Virus record (IMG/VR): IMGVR_UViG_3300020185_000090
Span: 1-44,388 of that record
From: a virus
DNA: 44,388 bases
Direction: 5' to 3' (one strand)
In this document: piece after piece, positions 25,439 through 33,298 of the stretch
Position numbering within the stretch: the stretch's first letter is position 1
Layout: each line of letters opens with the position of its first letter
The notes under the pieces: generated by a model
Databases searched by the model: none
What the model saw: only the letters and a program-made list of their open reading frames with translations
What the model was told of the DNA's origin: nothing
Position numbers and translations under genes: made by a program

Positions 25439-25899
25439 TGACATCACCAAAAGACTTATGTCCCCAAAAATACGAAGTTCTCAAGTTAAAGACTGGAACT
25501 GAAATATGTGGGATGACAAGAAATACTAATAAAGGTATTGAAGTAATTCTACCTATGGTATGTCAGTTAAACTTAATAGCAAAAAATAATACTCTTGCAA
25601 CCTTCTACCCATATGCACCTTTATCTAAAGACCCTTCGATAACAATCGAAAATGAACAGATACTTCATCGTTCCAATATGAACTCCCAGTTCATTCCATT
25701 TTATGATGAGGCTTCTTCTCAATGGCAAACAATGGTGGAGAACGGAAAAATACCCTTAACTAATAAATCTAATATAAGAGGATTAGTTGAACAGACCCTT
25801 GAAGACATGTTGTTAAATTCTGAAGAAGAATATTCAGATGTGTCTCAAGAGGATATTGACCTTTACGATATTGCTAAAGGTAAGAAAGTAATCCATTAG
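25438..25899 (+). CDS. phage protein with a possible Sm-like N-terminal fold
   Basis: The 153-residue product starts on the A of the uvsW stop codon. The first 90 residues (YEVLKLKTGTEICGMTRN, then GIEVILPMVCQLN and similar strands) resemble the small Sm-like proteins found downstream of uvsW in marine T4-like phages. The C-terminal part is an acidic helical tail (QTLEDMLLNSEEEYSDV). No function is assigned. Coupling to uvsW suggests a DNA or RNA metabolism role. Confidence 0.55.
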   Translation: MTSPKDLCPQKYEVLKLKTGTEICGMTRNTNKGIEVILPMVCQLNLIAKNNTLATFYPYAPLSKDPSITIENEQILHRSNMNSQFIPFYDEASSQWQTMVENGKIPLTNKSNIRGLVEQTLEDMLLNSEEEYSDVSQEDIDLYDIAKGKKVIH

Positions 25900-25911
25900 G
25901 ATTTCAGTTTG

Positions 25912-25919
25912 TCTAAATA
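25912..25919 (+). promoter_or_regulatory. candidate late promoter (TCTAAATA) of the cytochrome cassette
   Basis: TCTAAATA is one base off the consensus and would start RNA near 25925. The leader of about 60 bases holds a small AGATAT/ATATCT stem and a weak TTAGGA before the ATG at 25984. No sigma70-type box is convincing here. Confidence 0.5.
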
Positions 25920-25983
25920 AGTGCGTATAAGATATGATTATATCTAATTATACACAATACTTATAACTCAATTTAGGAAAAAT

Positions 25984-26121
25984 ATGACCACAATGGTTAA
26001 AAAAACTCGAACCAATTTTCATAGAGCAAAGGATATATTAGAATTTTCAATTTTAATGACCTTTCCGTTCTTACTACCATTCATTACGATGTATTTTGCA
26101 TCATCTATGAGACTATTTTAA
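25984..26121 (+). CDS. 45-residue single-pass membrane protein
   Basis: The product begins with a basic stretch (MTTMVKKTRTNFHRAKD) and then one hydrophobic helix (FSILMTFPFLLPFITMYFA) before a short end. The positive residues before the helix predict a cytoplasmic N-terminus. The stop codon overlaps the next ATG (TAATG), so this gene, the 30-residue gene and the cytochrome gene are chained. Family unknown; the size and style recall small accessory subunits of respiratory complexes, which is inference from context. Confidence 0.6.
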   Translation: MTTMVKKTRTNFHRAKDILEFSILMTFPFLLPFITMYFASSMRLF

Positions 26122-26213
26122 TGAATAGAAAACTAATAGAAACAATCGAAATAAGTTCACTTGCATTTATTTTTTGTATATCAATATTTTCACTTACAGG
26201 AATTTCACTATGA
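26121..26213 (+). CDS. 30-residue single-pass membrane peptide
   Basis: The frame encodes MNRKLIETIEISSLAFIFCI... with one hydrophobic helix from residue about 12 to the end. It starts within the previous stop codon and ends by overlapping the cytochrome ATG by four bases (ATGA), which is strong evidence that it is translated as part of the chain. No family is recognised. It could be a structural partner in a small membrane complex, or serve only to couple translation. Confidence 0.5.
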   Translation: MNRKLIETIEISSLAFIFCISIFSLTGISL

Positions 26214-26653
26214 AAGAATTGGGAATGTCATTATTAGGGTGTTTAGCAATCGCAACTTTCTTTGTTGCAAAGGTATACCCTAACTTAGAATACAGTGGAT
26301 ACAGTAGTAATACTTCTTGCACTGGTCAATGTTATGTTGACTATGTTGCATTGAATGGAACTGCATCAGAAATAGAACAGAGAAAGAATGAACTTGCAAA
26401 TGCAGATGAGTTCTCTTCTATCAGAGGTCTATGGAGTGGTTGTGCAGCTTGTCACGGTGCAGAAGGTCAAGGTATGGCAGTCTTCCCCAAACTTGCTGGT
26501 CAATCTTCTGATTACATTGTAAGTAAACTCAATGCATATAAAAACAGAGAAACAGTCGGTAATATGTCTTCTACTATGTGGGCTCAAGCAGGAATGTTGA
26601 GTGATGCAGATATCAATATGATTGGTAAGTTTATCGAGGTGGAGTTAAAGTAA
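26210..26653 (+). CDS. membrane-anchored class I cytochrome c
   Basis: The 147-residue product has an N-terminal hydrophobic anchor or signal (about 5-22), a spacer with a C37-x3-C41 pair that could form a disulphide, and a monohaem cytochrome c domain. The haem site is C78-A-A-C81-H82 in GLWSGCAACHGAEGQG. It is followed by FPKLAGQSSDYIVSKL and by M119 or M123 in GNMSSTMWAQAGMLSD as the sixth ligand, then the conserved DINMIGKFI helix. This resembles c553/c5-type electron carriers of proteobacteria. Domain and ligands are intact, so it should bind haem in the periplasm if the host maturation system handles it. The upstream ATG at 26174 is rejected because it lies in the preceding gene and would spoil the ATGA overlap. 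Confidence 0.85.
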   Translation: MKELGMSLLGCLAIATFFVAKVYPNLEYSGYSSNTSCTGQCYVDYVALNGTASEIEQRKNELANADEFSSIRGLWSGCAACHGAEGQGMAVFPKLAGQSSDYIVSKLNAYKNRETVGNMSSTMWAQAGMLSDADINMIGKFIEVELK

Positions 26654-26859
26654 TGTTCGTCCCTTGGTTCTCAAAACCCGAAACAGAAAAGAAAGTATTG
26701 CAAATTGTAAATCTTTCTCCCGATGTATCCGTTTTAGATAAGATAGAAGAAGTTCACCCAATGAGACAAATTGCAGTAATGTCAGTTGTGCAAGTCCTCG
26801 TTTTCGGTTTTATGTTGTTATCCTTTTGGTTAATCAACCTATATTTGAGTCAAATATGA
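26653..26859 (+). CDS. 68-residue protein with a C-terminal membrane helix
   Basis: Residues 1-40 are charged and soluble (MFVPWFSKPETEKKVLQIVN...), and residues about 43-64 form one hydrophobic helix (VMSVVQVLVFGFMLLSFWLI). This is a tail-anchored layout with the N-terminus probably in the cytoplasm. Start overlaps the cytochrome stop codon (TAATG) and the end overlaps the next gene by four bases. No family is recognised; the context suggests an accessory subunit of the cytochrome. Confidence 0.6.
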   Translation: MFVPWFSKPETEKKVLQIVNLSPDVSVLDKIEEVHPMRQIAVMSVVQVLVFGFMLLSFWLINLYLSQI

Positions 26860-26993
26860 AACACTATATAGTATATACAGTATTATCCCTAACAATGTTT
26901 TATCTTGCAATTGGGGATTTAGATAGAATGAGTCGTACTCTTCCTACCAAAAGTCGAGTCATTCCGTTGGATGCATATATCCCTAAGTTCTAA
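26856..26993 (+). CDS. 45-residue protein with an N-terminal membrane segment
   Basis: The product starts MKHYIVYTVLSLTMFYLAIG, a short hydrophobic helix, and continues with a basic, proline-containing tail (SRTLPTKSRVIPLDAYIPKF). It overlaps the previous gene by ATGA and is the last gene before a terminator. It could be a small secreted or membrane-bound peptide with the tail in the periplasm. Family unknown. Confidence 0.6.
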   Translation: MKHYIVYTVLSLTMFYLAIGDLDRMSRTLPTKSRVIPLDAYIPKF

Positions 26994-27047
26994 TTGCTTG
27001 CTAATAGCTTCCCCGTGGGGACATAGTAATAATATCATAAGATTCTG

Positions 27048-27067
27048 AATCCCACAAGGGGTTTTTT
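27048..27067 (+). terminator. Rho-independent terminator after the cytochrome cassette
   Basis: AATCCC (27048-27053) pairs with GGGGTT (27058-27063), including one G-T pair, and is followed by four more T. A separate CCCCGTGGGG palindrome lies at 27011-27020. The 154 bases between 26994 and 27147 hold no gene. Confidence 0.7.
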
Positions 27068-27113
27068 GAAATAATTGCTAAAAACTTCAATTAAATAAAT
27101 ACTAAAAAACCCC

Positions 27114-27141
27114 TTACAATATGGGGATTATTGTGTATAAT
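27114..27141 (+). promoter_or_regulatory. sigma70-type promoter of the late sigma gene, leaderless geometry
   Basis: TTACAA (27114-27119) and a perfect TATAAT (27136-27141) are 16 bases apart. The A of the gp55 ATG at 27148 is seven bases after the -10 box. Confidence 0.6.
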
Positions 27142-27147
27142 AGGTAC

Positions 27148-27705
27148 ATGACAACGAAAAAAGACCCTAAAACTCAGGCGCATTACGTCAACAATAAGGA
27201 CTTTACTGCCGCTGTTGCTGAATATGTTGAACAAATAAAAACAGCAAAAGAAAAGGAAGGAACTCCACCACAAATGTCAGAGTACATAGGAGAGTGTATC
27301 TATAAGATTGCAACTCGATTATCTACAAGACCCAATTTCATTAACTACACTTATAGAGACGAAATGATTTGTGATGCAATTGAAAACTGCATTCAATACA
27401 TAGGAAACTTTAATGTAGAAAAATCAAATAATGCATTCGCATATATTACTCAAATATGTTATTATGCTTTTCTTCGAAGAATACAAAAAGAAAAGAAACA
27501 AGTCTACATCAAACAACAGGCCATAGATGCAACCAATGTCACTATGGATGCATTTGATACTATTGACGGTCAACATGACCCAAGTCTAATCAATACTAAT
27601 GTTGAATGGATGCAAGAAAACATGACTAGAGTTGAATACCAACCTAGAAAATCAAAGAAAAAAGTAAAAGAAGCAACAAATTTAGAAAAATTCTCGGAGG
27701 AGTAG
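27148..27705 (+). CDS. 55: late-transcription sigma factor gp55
   Basis: The 185-residue product matches gp55, the small sigma that directs host RNA polymerase to TATAAATA late promoters with help of the sliding clamp. The conserved core is DEMICDAIENCIQYIGNFNVEKSNNAFAYITQICYYAFLRRIQKEKKQ, cited here by its start and end, at about residues 75-122, which corresponds to sigma region 2. A longer start at 27121 would place the N-terminus across the promoter, so the ATG at 27148 is chosen. It fits the late octamers found across the window. Confidence 0.9.
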   Translation: MTTKKDPKTQAHYVNNKDFTAAVAEYVEQIKTAKEKEGTPPQMSEYIGECIYKIATRLSTRPNFINYTYRDEMICDAIENCIQYIGNFNVEKSNNAFAYITQICYYAFLRRIQKEKKQVYIKQQAIDATNVTMDAFDTIDGQHDPSLINTNVEWMQENMTRVEYQPRKSKKKVKEATNLEKFSEE

Positions 27706-27706
27706 T

Positions 27707-28774
27707 TTGAAAATTGCCATATTAAATGATACTCATTGTGGTGTCAGAGGTGATATGATTGAAATGTCCAAATACCAAGGTCGTTTCTATGAGGAAATAT
27801 TTTTCCCGTATCTAGATGAACATAATATAAAACAAATCATTCATATGGGTGATTACTTTGATAGAAGAAAGTATGTAAACTTTGCATCTATGAAAGCAAA
27901 CATAGAACATTTTGTAGAACCTATGAATGAAAGAAATATCAAAATGGATTTGATATTAGGTAATCATGACACTTATTATAAGAACACAAATGATGTCAAT
28001 AGTCCCGAACTATTGTTATACAATCAACCAAACATTACAGTCCTTGCAGACCCAGTTGTAAAAGAATATGATGATTTTTCTATTGCATTAGTACCTTGGA
28101 TTAATCCCGAAAATTATGCAGACTCAATAGAGTTCTTATTGTCTGCACCAGCTTCAATATGTATGGGTCACTTTGAAATTGAAGGTGCATTAGTACACCC
28201 AGGCATGACATGTCAACATGGACTTGACCACTCATATCTAAAAAGATTTGACCAAGTATACAGTGGTCATTTTCACCAAAAATCAGAAGTTAAAAACATA
28301 AAGTATGTTGGTTCTCAAATGCAATTTACATGGTCAGACTATAATGACCCAAAATATTTTCATATATTTGATACTGAAGACCAATCAATGACACCTGTTT
28401 TAAATCCAATCACAATGTTTGAAAAGGCATTTTATGACGATACCAAAGAATCTTTTGAGACTATATCTAATGCAGATTACTCAAACCTTGCAGGAAAGTT
28501 TGTAAAGGTTGTAGTAGTAAACAAAGACAATCCATATTGGTTTGACACATTCTTAGATAAAGTTCATAGTCAGAATCCATTACATGTATCTGTTGTAGAT
28601 GACAACAAACACATGGACTTCTTTAATGACGATGAAATAGAAGATGTGGAAGACACACTTACTGTTTTATCTAATTACATTGAAGGTCTTGAAATACAAG
28701 GTAAGAAAAAACCACTTAACGAATTAATGACTACACTGTATAATGAGGCATTAGACGAACACAATTATTTATGA
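27707..28774 (+). CDS. 47: recombination nuclease subunit gp47 (Mre11-like)
   Basis: The 355-residue product is the Mre11-like phosphoesterase that works with gp46 in DNA end processing and in host DNA breakdown. Metal-binding motifs are NDTHCG (7-12), HMGDYFDRR, LGNHDTYY and GHFHQ. It uses a TTG start, supported by CGGAGGAG eight bases upstream and the absence of a suitable ATG. It overlaps gp46 by four bases. Confidence 0.93.
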   Translation: MKIAILNDTHCGVRGDMIEMSKYQGRFYEEIFFPYLDEHNIKQIIHMGDYFDRRKYVNFASMKANIEHFVEPMNERNIKMDLILGNHDTYYKNTNDVNSPELLLYNQPNITVLADPVVKEYDDFSIALVPWINPENYADSIEFLLSAPASICMGHFEIEGALVHPGMTCQHGLDHSYLKRFDQVYSGHFHQKSEVKNIKYVGSQMQFTWSDYNDPKYFHIFDTEDQSMTPVLNPITMFEKAFYDDTKESFETISNADYSNLAGKFVKVVVVNKDNPYWFDTFLDKVHSQNPLHVSVVDDNKHMDFFNDDEIEDVEDTLTVLSNYIEGLEIQGKKKPLNELMTTLYNEALDEHNYL

Positions 28775-30486
28775 TAAACTTTAAAAAGGTAAGGTGGAAG
28801 AATTTACTTTCATCGGGTAATAAATTTACTGAAATACAATTAGATGCACACCAAACTACACTTATATTGGGTGAGAATGGTGCTGGTAAATCAACACTTC
28901 TAGATGCACTTTGTTTTGGTTTGTACGGTAAAGGATTCCGTAATCTAAAGAAAGACTTACTTATTAATAGTATTAATGAAAAAGAACTACTCGTAGAAGT
29001 AGAATTTTCTATTGGTAAAAAAGAATACAAGGTTATCCGTGGTGCAAAACCAAATAAATTTGAATTGTATGTGAATGACATTATGGTCAATCAAGATGCA
29101 ACTGTAAGAGATTATCAAGAACACTTAGAAAAGAATGTACTCAAAATGAGTTTTCGTTCTTTTACTCAAGTCGCAATTTTAGGTTCTGCAAACTTTACAC
29201 CTTTCATGCAGTTAAGGGCTGTAGAAAGAAGAAAACTTGTAGAAGACTTACTAGACATTTCTATATTTTCAACTATGAGAGATATACTTCGTAAGAAGGT
29301 GTCTGAACATAACATTGAAATAAAGGAAACAAACCATGAAGTAGAACTCATGGAAGAACGGGTCAATGGTTTAACTGAACAACTTAATGCACTTCGTGAA
29401 AATCGTGATAAAAAAATATCACAATATGAATCTACTGTTGACGAAACAGAAAATAATATTAATAACTTATTGGAGAAGGTAGATGAAAAGACGGAAAATG
29501 TGGTGGAGAAAAAATCCACAATCAAGGATAAAGAACCTACAACGGATAGACTCAAACAAGCTGTTGACATGGAGAAACGCTTACAAGAGACTAGAAAAAA
29601 AGCAATTGCAGACATTCAATTCTACGAAAACAATGATGACTGCCCGACTTGCAAACAGGGGTTAGACCATGAACACAAGACGAAACACATTGAAGAAAAA
29701 ACTGCAAAAGTTGAAGAGGTCAAGACAGCAATCACAAAGATTGATGAACTTATCGAAGAAGTCAGAGACAGAATCGAAGAAATAAACAAGGTACAGGACG
29801 AAATTGAAAAGGTACAAAGAGAGATAGGTATCATTCAAACAGAAATTTTATCTAATCAAAAGTTTATGAAAAAAATTCAGAATGAAATAAATGAATTGAA
29901 AAAAGAACAAAGTGGTGGTTCAGATGTTCATGAAAGAATAGATGAAACAGAAGAAAAACTTAACATACTTCATAAGAAAAAGGAGTCTTTAATTGATAGG
30001 GGTCATTACTATGACATTGCTACAACACTTCTTAGAGACCAAGGTGTTAAGGAAAGAATAATAAGACAGTATGTTCCTATTATGAACAAACTTATTAATA
30101 AATACCTTGCACAACTGGAGTTCTATGTTGGGTTTGAATTAAATGAATCTTTTGAAGAAACAATCAAGTCAAGATTTAGAGATGTATTTAAATATGATAA
30201 CTTCTCACAAGGAGAAAAGATGAGAATTGATTTATCATTATTGTTCACATGGAGGGCTGTTGCAAGAATGAAGAATAGTGTTAACACCAATCTATTGATA
30301 TTAGACGAAGTATTTGACTCTTCTTTGGATACTAATGGTACAGACGACTTTCTAAAACTTTTGAATACACTTACAGAAAAAACCAACGCATTTATTATAT
30401 CTCACAAAGGTGATGCATTATATGATAAGTTTAATGATGTTATACGATTTGAGAAGCATAAGAACTTCTCAAGGGTTGCAGAATAG
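28771..30486 (+). CDS. 46: recombination nuclease subunit gp46 (Rad50-like)
   Basis: The 571-residue SMC-type ATPase has Walker A GENGAGKST (34-42), a Q-loop in SFTQVAIL, two long coiled-coil arms around a zinc hook CPTC (C291, C294), the signature FSQGEKMR, and Walker B LLILDEVFD (D512, E513). With gp47 it forms the end-resection complex that feeds UvsX/UvsY recombination. The gene is complete. Confidence 0.95.
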   Translation: MINFKKVRWKNLLSSGNKFTEIQLDAHQTTLILGENGAGKSTLLDALCFGLYGKGFRNLKKDLLINSINEKELLVEVEFSIGKKEYKVIRGAKPNKFELYVNDIMVNQDATVRDYQEHLEKNVLKMSFRSFTQVAILGSANFTPFMQLRAVERRKLVEDLLDISIFSTMRDILRKKVSEHNIEIKETNHEVELMEERVNGLTEQLNALRENRDKKISQYESTVDETENNINNLLEKVDEKTENVVEKKSTIKDKEPTTDRLKQAVDMEKRLQETRKKAIADIQFYENNDDCPTCKQGLDHEHKTKHIEEKTAKVEEVKTAITKIDELIEEVRDRIEEINKVQDEIEKVQREIGIIQTEILSNQKFMKKIQNEINELKKEQSGGSDVHERIDETEEKLNILHKKKESLIDRGHYYDIATTLLRDQGVKERIIRQYVPIMNKLINKYLAQLEFYVGFELNESFEETIKSRFRDVFKYDNFSQGEKMRIDLSLLFTWRAVARMKNSVNTNLLILDEVFDSSLDTNGTDDFLKLLNTLTEKTNAFIISHKGDALYDKFNDVIRFEKHKNFSRVAE

Positions 30487-30493
30487 ATAAATA
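30486..30493 (+). promoter_or_regulatory. late promoter (GATAAATA), leaderless geometry
   Basis: GATAAATA begins in the gp46 stop codon. Five bases (GTAGT) separate it from the ATG at 30499, the same spacing and the same pentamer as at 8120. Confidence 0.6.
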
Positions 30494-30498
30494 GTAGT

Positions 30499-31632
30499 AT
30501 GAAATCTTTTAACGAGTATCTATCGCCCAAACTTATTAAGTTAGACTTACCTTCCTATTCTAGTGACATACCTCTTGATTTACTTGAGAGTATGGGTGAA
30601 ACTACTCAAAATGCATCTGTGACAGAATTATTTCCATGTTTAGCATTTAACAAAAAGTTTCGACCTAGTAATGTAGAAGATTTTAAAAAGTTTCTTTACA
30701 AGTTAAATATAAAAAGTGCAAAAACCTCTTATGCACCTTCAGATGCAGATGCGGCTGCAGAGGTCATAGAAAAACTTAGTACTATGGAAGAAAGATTTGT
30801 TAAAATGAAAATGGAAAATGCAATTGGTATTACAAATTTTTTATATGATTTAAACACATCTAAACCCATAAAGAAAGTTGTATGGGGATACCGTGCAAAA
30901 CCAAGTGGGGTTCCTAAAAATCATGCAGGTGATATTTTTGTCTTCTTTCAAAATAAAGAAATATTAGGTATTTCATTAAAAGCAGGAACAACGAAATCGA
31001 AAGAACCATTGTTAAACTCTTATGTTAAGACTCAACTTGTAAGAATGGATAAAGAGTCTGCACTCAAACCTATGGAAGATGAACTATGGGATGCAGTGTA
31101 TTCTAAACTTCCAAACATAGAATCAGTTGCATCAAAAAGTACTTATGCAAGTGGAGATAGAAAAGTGACTGCAAGTATTAGACAACTATACTTAGATTAT
31201 CATATTGAAAATGAAGAAGAGTCTAACAATTTGTATGCCGCAATGGTAAGAATACAAAGAACACATGTATGTAAAGCACTCAATGAATTAAAACTAGAGG
31301 ATTTTAAAAAATGGGTTTATGACAATTTTAATCTACAAAAACCTGCAAAAGTTCCATTAATATTAGTAAAGGCCGTAGGTAAAACAGCAGAACAAAAAGG
31401 TGACGACCTTGCATCATTATTACCATTGGTCACAAGTTTTAATGCATATCTAAATAAATCGTCAGTCCAAGAATGGTTTATAGATATAGATACACCTGAT
31501 GAAATGAAAAAATTAAAAATGACAATTAGAAGTGATGCAAGTGTTAGAGAAGGAAAGTCACTTGCAAAACTAGGAAGATTGGCAAAATTTAGTATGTTAA
31601 AATTACAATATAGTGGAGTAGTAGATAGATAA
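30499..31632 (+). CDS. nuclease-like protein with a capsid-targeting-like N-terminus
   Basis: The 377-residue product starts MKSFNEYLSPKL, which resembles the capsid-targeting sequences of T4 internal proteins and the gp68-like start MKSFSSVL in this genome. A candidate PD-(D/E)XK-type core runs HAGDIFVFF (D145) to GISLKAG (K161), with an acidic residue upstream in SVTELFP (E43). The rest is mixed alpha/beta with a helical C-terminus. A late promoter lies directly before the ATG. This suggests an internal protein packaged in the head and injected, perhaps acting on host or competitor DNA; that function is inference. The (D/E)-x-K position is S-x-K here, so nuclease activity is uncertain. Confidence 0.5.
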   Translation: MKSFNEYLSPKLIKLDLPSYSSDIPLDLLESMGETTQNASVTELFPCLAFNKKFRPSNVEDFKKFLYKLNIKSAKTSYAPSDADAAAEVIEKLSTMEERFVKMKMENAIGITNFLYDLNTSKPIKKVVWGYRAKPSGVPKNHAGDIFVFFQNKEILGISLKAGTTKSKEPLLNSYVKTQLVRMDKESALKPMEDELWDAVYSKLPNIESVASKSTYASGDRKVTASIRQLYLDYHIENEEESNNLYAAMVRIQRTHVCKALNELKLEDFKKWVYDNFNLQKPAKVPLILVKAVGKTAEQKGDDLASLLPLVTSFNAYLNKSSVQEWFIDIDTPDEMKKLKMTIRSDASVREGKSLAKLGRLAKFSMLKLQYSGVVDR

Positions 31633-32252
31633 TGTATACATTAATAGAAGAAGCGAGTAAAGTATTAAGAACACCACCAGCACCTTTTGATTTTGAGTCT
31701 AGGGAAGACGCAAAAGAGATAGAAACAAAACTATCTGAAGCAATGGATAAATTTGGAGGTATAGGTTTATCTGCAAATCAAGTTGGATTAGATGCAAGAG
31801 TTTTTGTAATGAGAACACAAGACGGAAATAAAGCCTTCTTCAATCCCGAAATTACTAAAGCATCACAAGAAACAGATTTATTAAAAGAGGGTTGTTTATC
31901 ATTTCCCGATATATACCTTATGATAAAGAGACCTAGAGTTTGTGAAATGAAATATCAAGACGCAGAGGGTAATGAACATTCAACTATGTTGGACGGTGTT
32001 GGTGCTAGATGTGCCCAACATGAGATTGACCATTTAAATGGAATAGTGTTCTTACAACGAGCATCTAAATTGAAATTAGAACGTGCATTGAAGTCTCGTC
32101 CTAAAGAGAAAAAAAGAAGAATAGAGTATGAAAAACGACAAGCAATTGCCCAATATATCCAACAACTTCAATCTAATAAAGATTCCGAACATGTTGACGG
32201 AGAATCAGTCGAGGAATCTGATTCACTTTCACCAAACGCACAAGCATCTTAG
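31632..32252 (+). CDS. def: peptide deformylase
   Basis: The 206-residue metalloenzyme removes the formyl group from the N-terminal methionine of new proteins. All three motifs are intact: GIGLSANQ (43-50), EGCLSFP (86-92, metal ligand Cys88) and QHEIDHLNG (129-137, ligands His130 and His134). Phage deformylases are known from marine cyanophages and pelagiphages. This one has a longer C-terminal tail (after about residue 150) that is first basic, then rich in Asn, Ser, Glu. The tail region overlaps the next gene by 125 bases. Confidence 0.93.
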   Translation: MYTLIEEASKVLRTPPAPFDFESREDAKEIETKLSEAMDKFGGIGLSANQVGLDARVFVMRTQDGNKAFFNPEITKASQETDLLKEGCLSFPDIYLMIKRPRVCEMKYQDAEGNEHSTMLDGVGARCAQHEIDHLNGIVFLQRASKLKLERALKSRPKEKKRRIEYEKRQAIAQYIQQLQSNKDSEHVDGESVEESDSLSPNAQAS

Positions 32253-32766
32253 AAGTGTTGGAGACGGTTCTGATTACCGTGCAATAGACCTTATTCACAT
32301 TCACACCCAGTGGATTCGTGATGTATTCAATAGAATTGCGTATCAATCAGTTGGTGAAATCCGTAAGCACTCAGACCAAGTAGTATATCCCGAAATGACA
32401 GCACTTAATGAGTGGGCAATAGGTGGTGTACAAGAACCACACTTAGACACTTACTCTACAGTAGAATTAGATAATGATGTGGTAGAAGAACAACCAAGTA
32501 GAGAATGGACTCTTATACTATATTTAAACGAAAATTTCAGAGGTGGGGAAACATATTTTCCCGACCAAGAAAACTATGTACATAAACCAGTTGCAAGAGA
32601 AGGTCTTTTGTTTCAAGGTTTATATCATAAACATGGTGTGTATCCTGTCCGAAGGAACTCACGACACACTATCTCAATGTGGTTCTCCACGAACCCCGAT
32701 AATATTATCACCGATAATAGAACAAAAGACTTAGAATTAGACCACTATAGATTACGCAAAGCTTGA
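32128..32766 (+). CDS. 2OG-Fe(II) oxygenase (prolyl-4-hydroxylase type)
   Basis: The 212-residue product has H105-x-D107 (EPHLDTYS), H169 in YHKHGVYPV and R179 in NSRHTISMWF, with the strand FRGGETYFPD between. The first 41 residues are coded in the overlap with the deformylase gene; the sequence LIKIPNMLTENQSRNLIHFH is a typical N-terminal helix region of this family, so the long overlap seems real. An in-frame start after the overlap would remove this part. Substrate unknown. Confidence 0.85.
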   Translation: MKNDKQLPNISNNFNLIKIPNMLTENQSRNLIHFHQTHKHLRSVGDGSDYRAIDLIHIHTQWIRDVFNRIAYQSVGEIRKHSDQVVYPEMTALNEWAIGGVQEPHLDTYSTVELDNDVVEEQPSREWTLILYLNENFRGGETYFPDQENYVHKPVAREGLLFQGLYHKHGVYPVRRNSRHTISMWFSTNPDNIITDNRTKDLELDHYRLRKA

Positions 32767-32792
32767 CAATCCCCGCCACTTTTTTGTATACT
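32763..32792 (+). promoter_or_regulatory. early sigma70-type promoter 1
   Basis: TTGACA (32763-32768), an 18-base spacer and TATACT (32787-32792). The -35 box overlaps the oxygenase stop codon. Apart from one base it is the same as the promoters at 33462 and 36326 across the spacer. Confidence 0.85.
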
Positions 32793-32819
32793 ATGTATAT
32801 AATGAAAAACGGAGAAAAG

Positions 32820-33014
32820 ATGAGTAATGTAGTTAATGAAACAATCAAGGAAGAACTTCTTGAAGATGTAAAGGTCATGGCTGAAGATGACATTTGGAGT
32901 GTTATTTTTGCAATCCAAGATGAGTTTGGAACTCATATGATGCCTGAAGATATCAGTATAGAGGGGTTTATAAATCAATTAGTTGAACTAAGGTTCGAGG
33001 AGAAATGTGTATGA
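32820..33014 (+). CDS. small acidic early protein
   Basis: The 64-residue product (MSNVVNETIKEELLEDVKVM...) is acidic and helical with no known motif. The ATG at 32820 follows GGAGAAAAG; another in-frame ATG at 32802 is possible. It is the first gene after an early promoter, so it may act on the host early in infection. The end overlaps the next gene by four bases. Confidence 0.65.
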   Translation: MSNVVNETIKEELLEDVKVMAEDDIWSVIFAIQDEFGTHMMPEDISIEGFINQLVELRFEEKCV

Positions 33015-33298
33015 ATAATATAAACTATTTAAGAGAAATGGACTCTGTAAGAATTGTCCAAAGTGGTATTACCTATGAAGGTGTAATTGATAAAGTTGTT
33101 AACAATGAATTCCCTTTTATCGAAGGTAAATTTTACGAAATAGATGACATTGGTCAAAGAGTTGATAACATAAGATTCAATGCAACTATCTATGCACAAT
33201 CATTCAAAGGTTTACAAATGGAATGGTGGTATGAAGGACAAGGTGGAGACAACTCTGCAATAGGTTGTAGTGGTGCATGGGAGAAACTTGTAGCATGA
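33011..33298 (+). CDS. early protein of unknown function
   Basis: The ATG at 33011 is preferred to the one at 33005 because the GAGGAG site lies 8 bases before it and it overlaps the previous stop as ATGA. The 95-residue product seems beta-rich (DSVRIVQSGITYEGVIDKVV) and has a tryptophan-rich end (LQMEWWYEGQGGDNSAIG). No family is recognised. Confidence 0.65.
   Translation: MNNINYLREMDSVRIVQSGITYEGVIDKVVNNEFPFIEGKFYEIDDIGQRVDNIRFNATIYAQSFKGLQMEWWYEGQGGDNSAIGCSGAWEKLVA

Noticed and set aside
26997-27030. Promoter just after the cytochrome cassette (TTGCTA with an AT-rich -10)
   Set aside because: The -10 is not convincing and a terminator follows before any gene.
27090-27097. ATTAAATA as a late promoter for gp55
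   Set aside because: It matches the consensus poorly at the first positions, and a better sigma70-type promoter lies closer to the start codon.
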